A DNA stretch of 21,808 nucleotides from the NCBI GenBank assembly GCA_040752295.1, contig JBFMFE010000166.1, positions 1 through 21,808 on the forward strand. The letters are read 5' to 3'. Below the pieces are notes generated by a model. That model saw nothing but the letters and a program-made list of their open reading frames with translations, was not told where the DNA came from and ran no database searches. This document shows positions 5,984 to 14,809 of this stretch, piece after piece. Within the stretch, counting starts at the first letter, position 1. Each line of letters begins with the position of its first letter. The stretch comes from JBFMFE01 sp040752295 (GTDB taxonomy: Bacteria > UBP15 > UBA6099 > JBFMBQ01). The position numbers were made by a program, and so were the translations under genes.

Positions 5984-7902
5984 TTCGCGCCCCCTTCCTT
6001 TTTTCCCCCGATGGGAAGCCTGATCGTGAAGGACGTTCCTTCCCCTTCCTTCGAATCAAGCTCGATGAAGCCGCCGTGATCGCTCACCGCCCTGGCGGTT
6101 ATCGCCAGTCCCAGCCCCGTTCCCTTCTCTATCTTCGTCGTGAAAAACGGCTCGAATACCCTGTCCTTTATATCGTCGCCGATGCCCTCGCCGTTGTCCC
6201 TGACCTCGACCGCTGCGTATTCCTTTCCGGCGTCCGCGTAGGTGCGGATGTGGACGAACGGGGTCTCCCCGGGGGGATAGTCTTTGTACCCGCAAGATTC
6301 CACGGCGTTGCTCGCGAGGTTGAGAACGGCGGTGTGGATCGCCTCGGCGTCCGCCGTCACGTGCGGCAGGTAGGGGTCGAGGTCCCACGTGATGTCCACC
6401 TTCGAATCCCGCGCCGACATCATGAGCAGGTCGCACACCTCGCCGACTATCTCGTTCAGGGACGCTTCGCGGAAGTTCAGCTTCTGCGTCCTCGTGAAGT
6501 TCAGCATGTCCATCGCCATCGCCGACAGCTTGGAAATGCCCATCTCGACCACCGACCAGCCCTCCCTCAGGAGGCTCATCTTCTCCTTTGAGAACCCCAG
6601 CCGGATCATGTACGCCCCGCCCTTGAGGTTGTTCAGGATGTTCTTCGCGTTGTGCGAGATGCCCGCCAGCGCCGTCCCTATCGCCGCAAGCCGTTCGGAC
6701 TGTATTACCTTTTGTTGCAGCTCCCTGTACGCCGTCACGTCCTTGCTGATGCAGATGGTACCGAGCTGTTTTCCGTCGGGGTCTCTGAGGCGGGACATCG
6801 TGAGCATGACGTCCACGGGCGCACCGTCCCTGCGCCTGAAGCGGGTTTCGTAGTTCACAACGCCGTCGCCCGCCGCGAGTTTTCTGACGGCGGCTTCTCT
6901 GTCGGAAGGGTTTTCGAACAGCATTTCCACCCTCTGCCCCACGACCTCCGACCTGTCGTATCCGAGCGTCCTCTCGCCCGCCGCGTTCATTGACTCTATT
7001 ATACCATCGCTGTTTACGGTAGTGATGATGTCTCCGGAGCTTTCGATTATGCCCTCGAGGCGGTCCCCCGTCATCCGAAGTTCGCCGGTCTTCGCCGCCA
7101 GTTCGTCCATCATACGGTTGAAAACCGTCCCGATGTGCCCTATCTCGTCCTCCACGGTCACGGGATAGCGGTAGGCAAGATCGCCCTCCGCCACGCTCCT
7201 CATGCCCCTCAGCAGCCCGCGCACGGGGATCGTCACGTAACGGGCGATGAAAACCCACAGCACGACGAAGGTCATTGCGACGGCGAGGGCTGCCGCCGCG
7301 AGGACCCCCCTCTGCCGCATCATCACGTCCCGCTCCATCCCGGCGAGCGAGTAATCGGTCTGTATCATCCCGAGCACGTTCTGATCCTCGGAGTGAACGT
7401 GACACGGAGCGGTGAAGCACGAAACGTCGTTATAGATAGGCGTCGCGACCGAGATGAACTTTCGCCACGACGGTCCCGCGGTGACAGCCCCCAGCGCCTC
7501 CTTCGGCGCCGCCGTCGCGGGCGTCTCCCGGCTGTGGCATTGCTTGCAAAACGAGGAACTTTTCTCGAGGACTTTTCCGGCTTCGCCGCCGTCCGACGAT
7601 ATGACGATCTCGCCGTACCGGTTTATGAGCCTTATCCTCTCGATGTCCGTCTGTTCGGCGACGAGGAGATTGACCGTCTCCCGTATCCGGTTCATCTCCC
7701 TGCCCTGCATGTAGCGCGTCATGTTGTGGAGGATCACTTCGGATATCAGGTGCGAGTTTTCCACCTTCATTGCGACGTAGTGCCTCATCTCCGCTCTGTT
7801 CAGGAGCCAGCCCATCACGGCGATCAGCCCCGTCAGTGTGAACCCGAGCATGAGAAAGAGCTTCGTCGTGATCCTTGATTTTCCCGGCGCCGGCACTATC
7901 AT
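5980..7902 (-). CDS. Membrane sensor histidine kinase with a periplasmic c-type haem domain, HAMP and PAS
   Basis: A protein of 640 aa. Order: TM1 (about 14-34); periplasmic domain (35-198) with a c-type haem motif CKQCH (119-123) and a second, expanded motif CFTAPCH (162-168, CX4CH); TM2 (199-221); HAMP (about 221-273); PAS (about 280-395, ending in a PAC-like stretch); then a kinase core. The H-box is GISHNAKNILNNLKG with His417, followed by Asn where most HisKA kinases have Glu. The ATPase part has N-box NLASNA (528-533), DNGEGIG (569-575), FEPFFTTK and GTGLGL. The haem motifs suggest sensing of redox state, oxygen or NO outside the cytoplasm; that ligand is inferred. Haem attachment would need a cytochrome c maturation system, not seen here. 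The gene overlaps the receiver-only regulator by 4 nt. A candidate promoter lies at 8001-8029. No strong ribosome binding site precedes ATG 7902. Confidence 0.93.
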   Translation of the reverse strand: MIVPAPGKSRITTKLFLMLGFTLTGLIAVMGWLLNRAEMRHYVAMKVENSHLISEVILHNMTRYMQGREMNRIRETVNLLVAEQTDIERIRLINRYGEIVISSDGGEAGKVLEKSSSFCKQCHSRETPATAAPKEALGAVTAGPSWRKFISVATPIYNDVSCFTAPCHVHSEDQNVLGMIQTDYSLAGMERDVMMRQRGVLAAAALAVAMTFVVLWVFIARYVTIPVRGLLRGMRSVAEGDLAYRYPVTVEDEIGHIGTVFNRMMDELAAKTGELRMTGDRLEGIIESSGDIITTVNSDGIIESMNAAGERTLGYDRSEVVGQRVEMLFENPSDREAAVRKLAAGDGVVNYETRFRRRDGAPVDVMLTMSRLRDPDGKQLGTICISKDVTAYRELQQKVIQSERLAAIGTALAGISHNAKNILNNLKGGAYMIRLGFSKEKMSLLREGWSVVEMGISKLSAMAMDMLNFTRTQKLNFREASLNEIVGEVCDLLMMSARDSKVDITWDLDPYLPHVTADAEAIHTAVLNLASNAVESCGYKDYPPGETPFVHIRTYADAGKEYAAVEVRDNGEGIGDDIKDRVFEPFFTTKIEKGTGLGLAITARAVSDHGGFIELDSKEGEGTSFTIRLPIGGKKEGGAK

Positions 7903-8000
7903 CCGTGGTCTCGTTCAAATTCCGTTGTCGCGGTGCGCGGAATGCCGCGGCTGCCCTGTTTTTTTTATTCGTCAGCCCGGATTCCGCCCTGAAGGTAAAA

Positions 8001-8029
8001 AATATAGGTGTTTCCCCGTTGATTTGCAA
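8001..8029 (-). promoter_or_regulatory. Candidate sigma-70 promoter of the kinase/regulator pair
   Basis: On the minus strand, TTGCAA (8029-8024) and TATATT (8006-8001) are separated by exactly 17 nt. The predicted start is near 7994, giving a leader of about 90 nt to ATG 7902. Confidence 0.42.
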
Positions 8030-8038
8030 GACCCCGGA

Positions 8039-8092
8039 GGACTTCCGGGAATCAGCCGTCGGGTGAACATTTCCCCACTTTTATGTCGCAGG
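8039..8092 (+). repeat. Dispersed repeat, copy A
   Basis: An ungapped match to 20457-20510, identical at 42 of 52 positions from 8041 on. Shared blocks include GAATCAGC, GTGAAC and ACTTTTATG. Both copies are intergenic. The mismatches do not favour third codon positions in any frame, so it looks like a DNA or RNA element rather than a gene fragment. Confidence 0.65.
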
Positions 8093-8403
8093 CGCGATTT
8101 CGCCGGCGTTTTTCGTGCGACTTCCATAATTCCCCCGGCGGCGCCTGCCGGCGTCAGTCCCTCCCCCGCGGCGCGTTTTCCGTTCCTGCGTTTTCCCGCA
8201 ACACTCGACTTCATCCGTTGCCCGCAGCTTTTTGCAACCTGTATGCCAGGACGCCCGGCTTCCGTGAAAAATCATAAAAACGGGCTTATGCAATGCCTTT
8301 TTTCTTGTGGTCGCCCGCCCGACAGCGCGCCACGGGAAGCGGAACCGCAGACAAAATTAGGCGCCGACGAACGGGGTTGCCGTAAAAAGCGGCTTGGTAC
8401 AGG

Positions 8404-8436
8404 AAAAAATCAACTGCCTTCTTTTGTAGGCAGTTG
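8404..8436 (-). terminator. Rho-independent terminator of the cobA-meaB-mutase operon
   Basis: CAACTGCCT (8411-8419) and AGGCAGTTG (8428-8436) make a perfect 9-bp stem with an 8-nt loop. Read on the minus strand it is followed by ATTTTTTCC, a proper T-run. It lies 53 bp after the mutase stop codon. Confidence 0.9.
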
Positions 8437-8488
8437 GTGTTGCGCCTTTGTCGGAAAACGGAGCCCGTTAATACGGCGCTGCGCGCGG

Positions 8489-10089
<1,601 letters not shown>

Positions 10090-10093
<4 letters not shown>

Positions 10094-11049
10094 GTTTCGT
10101 TCTTCCCGAAGAGTTCGTCGAAGACGAGTTTCGAGGCGGTGAAAGGGTCGAGTTTCCCGTCCTTTATCTTCTGGAGGTAGTGATTGAGGGCGGGAGACTT
10201 TTCGATGAAGTCCTGGTTCAGTTCGCGCGCGAAGTGCGCGGCGAGGGCGTTGCGGAAGTCGCACGCGTTGTCGTCGCATTCCGCGTGCGGGGCGGCGGAC
10301 CCCATGTGTTTCGAGTGGTCCTCTATCGCCGCCCACAGCCGCTCCGTGCCTTCGCCGCGGACGGCGGAGGTCACTATCACGGGAATGCGCCATCCGTTTT
10401 TTGCGTCGGGGACGTTGTTTCTGAGCGTCTCGGCGATTTCCTGCGCGCCGTCGCGGTCGGCTTTGTTGACCACTATCACGTCGGCAAGCTCGATGATGCC
10501 CGACTTGAGGGTCTGTATCGTGTCGCCGGACTCGGGCACGAAAACGAGCAGGAGCGTGGAGACGACGTGGCGGACGTCGTATCCGAGCTGCCCGATTCCG
10601 ACGGTCTCCACGATGATGAGATCGGCGCCGGACGCCTCGAGGAGAATGGCGTGGAAGCGCGTCGCGGCGGACACGCCGCCGAGGCTGCCGCCGGAGGCGA
10701 CGCTCCTGATGAATGTCCCCGGGGGGAATTCCGGCGTGGACATCCTGACCCTGTCGCCGAGTATGGCGCCGCCGGAGAGCGGCGAGGTGGGATCAACGCA
10801 GATCACGCCGGTCCGCTTCCCTGCGGCGGCGGCGCGCCTGACGAGGTTGGCGATGAGGGTGCTTTTACCCGAGCCGGGCGGTCCGGCGACGCCCACTTTC
10901 AGCGCGATGTTCCTCGAGCCGTAGACACCCGCCATTATCGGGGGTATCGTCTCGGGCGCCGTCTCCACGAGCGTCATCAGCCTCGACAGGGCGCGCTCGT
11001 CGCCCCCGCGCATCCGCCGCACCATTTCAACGAGTTCCTTTTTCTTCAT
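10090..11049 (-). CDS. meaB: MeaB/ArgK-family G3E GTPase, chaperone of the B12-dependent mutase
   Basis: A protein of 319 aa, the normal length for MeaB. These GTPases gate loading of adenosylcobalamin into acyl-CoA mutases and protect them from inactivation. Visible: Walker A GPPGSGKST (56-64), VDPTSPLSGGAILGDR (85-100), ETVGIGQ (148-154) and the NKAD guanine motif (195-198). The stretch after GIGQ reads LGYDVR rather than the SE(x)AVA seen in many MeaB proteins. A longer open frame extends upstream of Met at 11049, but only from this Met does the family N-terminus begin, and GAGG lies 7 nt upstream. The gene overlaps the mutase by 4 nt and follows cobA by 32 bp, so its partner is almost certainly that mutase. 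Older databases call this family ArgK; a kinase role is not supported. Confidence 0.93.
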
Positions 11050-11081
11050 TTCGCCGTCCTCGGCGCGCGCGGGCGCCGGCG

Positions 11082-11600
11082 CTAATGCTCGATCCCCTCC
11101 CTCGCCTTCACCCCGCGCTTGAACGGGTGTTTCACCTCCACCATTTCGGTAACGAGGTCGGCTGCCTCGAGCAGCGCGCGCGGCGCGTACCTGCCGGTGC
11201 ACACGACTTCCGTGCCGCCGCTCTTTTTTTTCAGCAGCTCCAGCGCTTCGGCGAGGGAAACAAGGTCGAAATCAATCGCGACGTTGATCTCGTCGAGGAC
11301 GACCACGTCGTACCCGCCGGAGAGTATCGCGTCCTTCGCCTTTTCGAGTCCCGCGCGCGCAAGCTCCACGTCGCGCGGGTCGGGATCGTCCCTTGATACG
11401 AAGCACTCGCGCCCGTACTGGAGAATCTCGAGGTTCGGGAGGCGCGCGGCGGACGCGAGTTCGCCGTAGTCGCAGCCCTTCATGAATTGAATGAACGCCA
11501 CTTTCAAGCCCCTGCCCGCCGCCCTCATCGCAAGCCCGAGCGCCGCGGTGGTCTTGCCCTTTCCGTTCCCGGTGTAAACCTGCACGAGACCCCGTTCCAT
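11082..11600 (-). CDS. cobA: Cob(I)alamin adenosyltransferase, CobA/CobO/BtuR type
   Basis: A protein of 172 aa. It transfers the adenosyl group of ATP to cob(I)alamin to make adenosylcobalamin, the cofactor of the mutase two genes downstream. The atypical P-loop GNGKGKTTAALGLAMRAAG (11-29), VAFIQFMKG, the VVLDEINVAID Walker B-like stretch and VVCTGRYAP are diagnostic of the CobA/CobO family, not of the PduO or EutT types. The open frame extends to 11753, but the extra residues are Arg-rich and unlike the family; ATG 11600 with AGGA just upstream gives the standard N-terminus. First gene of an operon with meaB and the mutase. A -10-like box lies at 11644-11649. Confidence 0.94.
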   Translation of the reverse strand: MERGLVQVYTGNGKGKTTAALGLAMRAAGRGLKVAFIQFMKGCDYGELASAARLPNLEILQYGRECFVSRDDPDPRDVELARAGLEKAKDAILSGGYDVVVLDEINVAIDFDLVSLAEALELLKKKSGGTEVVCTGRYAPRALLEAADLVTEMVEVKHPFKRGVKAREGIEH

Positions 11601-11643
11601 CGTCCTGCCCTTCTTTCGCTTCCGACGCACTCTTCCGGGTATC

Positions 11644-11649
11644 ATTATA
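11644..11649 (-). promoter_or_regulatory. -10 box of the cobA operon
   Basis: A consensus TATAAT on the minus strand, about 44 nt before the cobA ATG. The -35 region at the expected distance matches poorly, so this is a tentative call. Confidence 0.35.
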
Positions 11650-11740
11650 TCAGAAACGCGCCGGGCGGCGCATTCGCTGCGCGGCGGACGCGCCCGCCGG
11701 GACGTTTTCAGGGCGGTGACGACGGAACTGATGCTTTCCT

Positions 11741-11769
11741 TTGAAAACAACATGCTAGTACGATAAAAT
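11741..11769 (+). promoter_or_regulatory. Sigma-70-type promoter of the MNT/HEPN pair
   Basis: TTGAAA (11741-11746) and TAAAAT (11764-11769) each match 5 of 6 consensus bases and are spaced by exactly 17 nt. The predicted start is near 11776, leaving a leader of about 110 nt before the nucleotidyltransferase. It is the best housekeeping promoter seen in the window. Confidence 0.65.
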
Positions 11770-11885
11770 CATACTCGGGTGAATAAACCGAAATAAACGT
11801 TCGCTCAGCGGTTCCGGGACATGGAAAAAGAAATGATTTACGCATAAAGATAGATCCCGCGGAAGATAAGAGAGGCGGTTAAAGA

Positions 11886-12227
11886 ATGAAGACAATAGAT
11901 GAAATCCCTTTGACGGAAAATGAACGGGAAATTCTCCGGAAGATACAAACGGCTGTGAAAGAGGAATTACCGGAGGCGACGGTGATATTTTTCGGTTCGC
12001 GGGCCCGGGGCGAACCTCAGGAATACTCGGATTGGGACATCCTGATCCTGGCAGAGAAGGTGACGCCGGAGATCAAAGAGAGGATTTATGACGCTCTTTA
12101 TGAAGTCGAGCTTGAGAAAGACATTATCATAGGGCCTTTGATGCTGCCCAGGGATGAATGGGAGCACAGGCGGTTTAAAGAACACCCGATTCACGAGCGT
12201 GTGGATGAAGAGGGGGTTCTGGTGTGA
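11886..12227 (+). CDS. MNT-domain minimal nucleotidyltransferase (MntA-like antitoxin)
   Basis: A protein of 113 aa with a minimal polymerase-beta-type nucleotidyltransferase fold. The core motif is GSRARGEPQEYSDWD (37-51), which fits the GSX10DXD signature of MntA exactly, with Gly37-Ser38 and the metal-binding Asp49 and Asp51. In characterised MntA/HepT systems the nucleotidyltransferase neutralises the HEPN RNase by adding AMP to it. The next gene is a HEPN protein whose start abuts this stop, which supports that pairing here. AGAGGCGG precedes the ATG at a suitable distance. The gene and its partner look distinctly more AT-rich than their neighbours and have a promoter of their own, suggesting an acquired cassette. 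Whether it acts as an antitoxin in this organism is inference. Confidence 0.88.
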   Translation: MKTIDEIPLTENEREILRKIQTAVKEELPEATVIFFGSRARGEPQEYSDWDILILAEKVTPEIKERIYDALYEVELEKDIIIGPLMLPRDEWEHRRFKEHPIHERVDEEGVLV

Positions 12228-12631
12228 TGGACACGACACTTATACGTTATCGCCTGGAGCGTTCTAAGGAAGCGCTTGCCGACGCTGAAATGCTGCTGTC
12301 GTGTGACCGGCTGACGGCGGCGGTCAACAGGATGTATTACAGCATGTTTTACTCCGTGACGGCGCTGTTGAAGACGCGGGAGCTTGCATCATCGAAGCAT
12401 TCCGGAGTCCGGGCGCTGTTCAATCGGCATTTTGTCAAGACGGGCATCGTGCCGAAGGAAATGGGGAAGTTCTATGAGAAGATTTTTAACGAGCGCAAGG
12501 AGGGTGACTATGTTGACTACACCGAATTCACATCCGAACGGGTGAAGGATTGTTTTGATAAATGCGCCATGTACAATGCTCGTCTGGCGGTTATTGTGAA
12601 CGGGATTATCGAAGTCGAAGAGAAAAAGTGA
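12227..12631 (+). CDS. HEPN-domain protein (HepT-like toxin candidate)
   Basis: An all-helical protein of 134 aa of the PF05168-type HEPN family: an N-terminal helix with RLERSKEALADAEMLL, the hallmark AAVNRMYYSMFYSVTALL (31-48), then SKHSGVRALFNRHFVKTG (56-73), and a C-terminal helix with CFDKCAMYNARL. HEPN toxins are RNases with an RX4-6H motif; the only candidate here is Arg62-X5-His68, which falls earlier in the fold than in classical HepT, so catalytic activity is uncertain. The stop of the nucleotidyltransferase gene overlaps ATG 12227 by one base (TGATG), and AGGGGG lies about 10 nt upstream. An in-frame GTG at 12224 is a minor alternative. The pair is a toxin-antitoxin type module by family knowledge. 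Confidence 0.87.
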   Translation: MDTTLIRYRLERSKEALADAEMLLSCDRLTAAVNRMYYSMFYSVTALLKTRELASSKHSGVRALFNRHFVKTGIVPKEMGKFYEKIFNERKEGDYVDYTEFTSERVKDCFDKCAMYNARLAVIVNGIIEVEEKK

Positions 12632-12892
12632 GAAATGCGGACTCCCTGCGATATAGACGATGAGCGGTACGTACCAGCCGAAGCGCCGAACAACTTTCCC
12701 TCGGCTCGCAAGGATCGCCGCCTGGATGTGCCGGCGGCTTATCTCAACGTTCATACGACATGGTTTTCATAATTTCACTATGGTTGTATCCGAATCCATC
12801 AATGAGAATCCCGCAGAAGACGGGGCGGCCGGTGAAACAGCGGAAGGTTGTGTGCGCGGATTTTTAGCGGAGCGAAAGGAAGTGATTGCGGA

Positions 12893-14377
12893 GTGGAGAG
12901 ACTGAAAATACTGTTTGTTTCGGCGGAGGTATCGCCGTTCGCCAAGGTGGGCGGGCTTGCCGACGTGGCGGGATCGCTTCCCGCCGCGCTGAATTCGCTC
13001 GGTCACGACGCGCGCGTCATCATGCCCCTGTACAGGAGAGTCGCGCAGAAGTTCAAGCCGCAGACCGAGGTCGCCGGCGTGCCGGTGTCGCTCGGCGGAA
13101 TGGAAATCGAAGTTGATATCGCGTCCCTCGTCCACGACGGCACGCCGGTCTATTTCGTGGACTCCCCGCGGTTCTTCATGAGGGACGAAATCTACATGTA
13201 CAAGGACGACGGCGAGAGGTTCGTCACCCTGTGCAGGGGGACGCTCGAAGGACTCCGCAGGCTCGGGTGGGCGCCGGACGTCATACACGCGAACGACTGG
13301 CAGACGGGGCTGATCCCGTGCCTGCTCAGGACCTCGTACGCCGACGACCCCCATTTCCGGGCAACAGCCTCGGTTTACACGATCCACAACCTCGCGTACC
13401 AGGGGCTTTTTCCCGCCCATTTCATGGAAATCATGGGCGTGGACCGGGCGGAGTTCACGTTCGAGAAGCTGGAGTTCTACGGGCAGATCAACCTCATGAA
13501 AGCGGGGATCGTGTATGCCGACCAGGTCAACACCGTCAGCGAAAAATACAAGGAGGAAATACAGACCGAAGAGTACGGGGAGGGACTCGACGCGCTGCTG
13601 AAGTACGTGAGCGGCAAGCTGCGAGGAATCGCCAACGGCATAGATACGAAACTGTTTGACCCCGAAAGGGACCCGAAAATCCCCAGGAATTACTCGATGA
13701 AGAACCTCGCGGGGAAAGAGGAGAACAAGGAGAAACTGCTGGGCGAACTGGGACTGCCGTATCTCAAGACCCGGCGGGTTCCCCTGCTGGCGATGATATC
13801 GCGGCTCGCCTCGCAGAAAGGGTTCGACATCCTGATGGAAACCGCCGGGAAGCTGATGAAACTGGACGTTCAACTCGTCGTCCTCGGCACCGGAGACAGG
13901 AAATACGAGAAATTCCTGAGAGACCTCGAGAAGAAGAACCCCGGCAAGGCGAGCGCGCGGTTGAAATTCGACGCGGCGCTGGCGCAGAGGATATACGCCG
14001 GCGCGGACGTTTTCCTGATGCCCTCGAAGTTCGAGCCGGGCGGTCTGGGACAGCTCATAAGCCTCAGATACGGGACGATACCCGTGGTGCGGAAGACGGG
14101 TGGACTTGCCGACACCGTGGAAAACTTCCATCCCCGCTCCGGGCGGGGCAACGGTTTCGTTTTCGAAAGCTACCGCGGCGAGGCTTTTCTGAAAGCGATA
14201 AAGAGGGCGACGGGCTTTTACGCCGACAGGAAGACGTGGAAGAAGCTGATGATCAACGCGATGTCGTCCGATTTCTCATGGGAAAGCTCAGCGCGCAGAT
14301 ACGTTGACATGTACCGCAGCGCCCTCGAAATCGCCGCCGGCGGCGGTGGTCGGCAGGCGCAGGCTTCGGGCGACTGA
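12893..14377 (+). CDS. glgA: Glycogen/starch synthase, ADP-glucose type (GT5)
   Basis: A protein of 494 aa, the usual GlgA length. It extends alpha-1,4-glucan chains from ADP-glucose (some homologues use UDP-glucose). N-terminal Rossmann domain: KILFVSAEVSPFAKVGGLAD with the substrate Lys18 in KVGG, HANDWQTGL (132-140), YTIHNLAYQG, and NTVSEKYKEEI. C-terminal domain: ISRLASQKGFD (302-312, with the phosphate-binding Arg and Lys), LMPSKFEPGGLGQ (375-387, with catalytic Glu381) and VRKTGGLADTV. The usual Cys of FEPCGL is Gly383 here. The start is probably GTG 12893, which gives the standard N-terminus; AAGGA lies 12 nt upstream, slightly far. It stands alone, followed by a convergent pspC-like gene; no other glycogen gene is in the window. 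Confidence 0.94.
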   Translation: MERLKILFVSAEVSPFAKVGGLADVAGSLPAALNSLGHDARVIMPLYRRVAQKFKPQTEVAGVPVSLGGMEIEVDIASLVHDGTPVYFVDSPRFFMRDEIYMYKDDGERFVTLCRGTLEGLRRLGWAPDVIHANDWQTGLIPCLLRTSYADDPHFRATASVYTIHNLAYQGLFPAHFMEIMGVDRAEFTFEKLEFYGQINLMKAGIVYADQVNTVSEKYKEEIQTEEYGEGLDALLKYVSGKLRGIANGIDTKLFDPERDPKIPRNYSMKNLAGKEENKEKLLGELGLPYLKTRRVPLLAMISRLASQKGFDILMETAGKLMKLDVQLVVLGTGDRKYEKFLRDLEKKNPGKASARLKFDAALAQRIYAGADVFLMPSKFEPGGLGQLISLRYGTIPVVRKTGGLADTVENFHPRSGRGNGFVFESYRGEAFLKAIKRATGFYADRKTWKKLMINAMSSDFSWESSARRYVDMYRSALEIAAGGGGRQAQASGD

Positions 14378-14441
14378 AAGCCGAAAGAATTTTAAGGTCA
14401 GGCAGGGGCACCGGCACGCACATGGGCGCGGAGCGAAGGGG

Positions 14442-14645
14442 CTATTCTCTTTTTTTCGGTATGATGATCCACGCGGCGACGTAGAAGACGACCGGGGCGA
14501 GCGCAACAAAAGAAAACGCGATGAAGGCGAGTCTTACCAGGGCGGGATCGATCTGGAAATACTCCGCAAGCCCGCCGCACACGCCGGCGATCATCCGGTT
14601 GTCGGCGTCGCGATAAAGTCTCCGCGGTCCCTGGACGTCCCCCAT
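14442..14645 (-). CDS. PspC-domain small membrane protein
   Basis: A protein of 67 aa from ATG 14645. It carries the PspC signature RRLYRDADNRMIAGVCGGLAEYFQIDPALVRL followed by one hydrophobic helix (AFSFVALAPVVFYVAAWIIIP) and a basic tail. PspC proteins are inner-membrane components linked to the phage-shock envelope stress response; isolated small PspC proteins are widespread and mostly uncharacterised. In-frame ATGs also lie at 14660 and 14687. GGGGGG plus AAAGGA immediately upstream make 14645 the best start, and the longer versions add residues unlike the family. No pspA or pspB neighbour is present. It converges with glgA. Confidence 0.87.
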   Translation of the reverse strand: MGDVQGPRRLYRDADNRMIAGVCGGLAEYFQIDPALVRLAFIAFSFVALAPVVFYVAAWIIIPKKRE

Positions 14646-14761
14646 TTCCTTTCCCCCCATCGGAGCGTAAGCCGCCGCCCGTGTCATCTATTATTGTTAA
14701 GCGATCCCCGAATCATCAGCCTGCTGCGGATAATCCGGACGGGCGGCGCCCGCGCACCTTT

Positions 14762-14803
14762 ATTTTAACACGACCGGGCGGCGGGATCGAAAAAAGTTAA
14801 AAT
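14762..14803. promoter_or_regulatory. 8-bp inverted repeat overlapping a -10-like box
   Basis: ATTTTAAC (14762-14769) and GTTAAAAT (14796-14803) are perfect inverted copies 26 bp apart. The right arm overlaps TAAAAT (14798-14803), which lies 6 nt before the GTG start of the next gene. The arrangement would suit an operator, or a leaderless promoter with an upstream half-site. No function is proven. Confidence 0.35.
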
Positions 14804-14809
14804 TACAAC

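Larger units (their letters stand above)
7903..8488. other. Non-coding stretch between the kinase and mutase genes
   Basis: About 590 bp without a convincing gene. It holds a candidate minus-strand promoter (8001-8029), copy A of a dispersed repeat (8039-8092) and the terminator of the mutase operon (about 8404-8436). Open frames here are overlapping in several phases and run into the kinase or mutase gene antisense. I see nothing further in 8100-8400 apart from weak, short inverted repeats. Confidence 0.6.

Noticed and set aside
6056..7420. A 454-codon minus-strand frame inside the histidine kinase
   Set aside because: It is an Arg/Gly-rich alternate-frame shadow; the overlapping kinase frame has all diagnostic motifs.
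12635..12905. Two small + strand frames (about 12635-12772 and 12780-12905) between the HEPN gene and glgA
   Set aside because: No recognisable domain and no convincing ribosome binding site; the second overlaps the glgA start. They could be leader peptides but I cannot support them.
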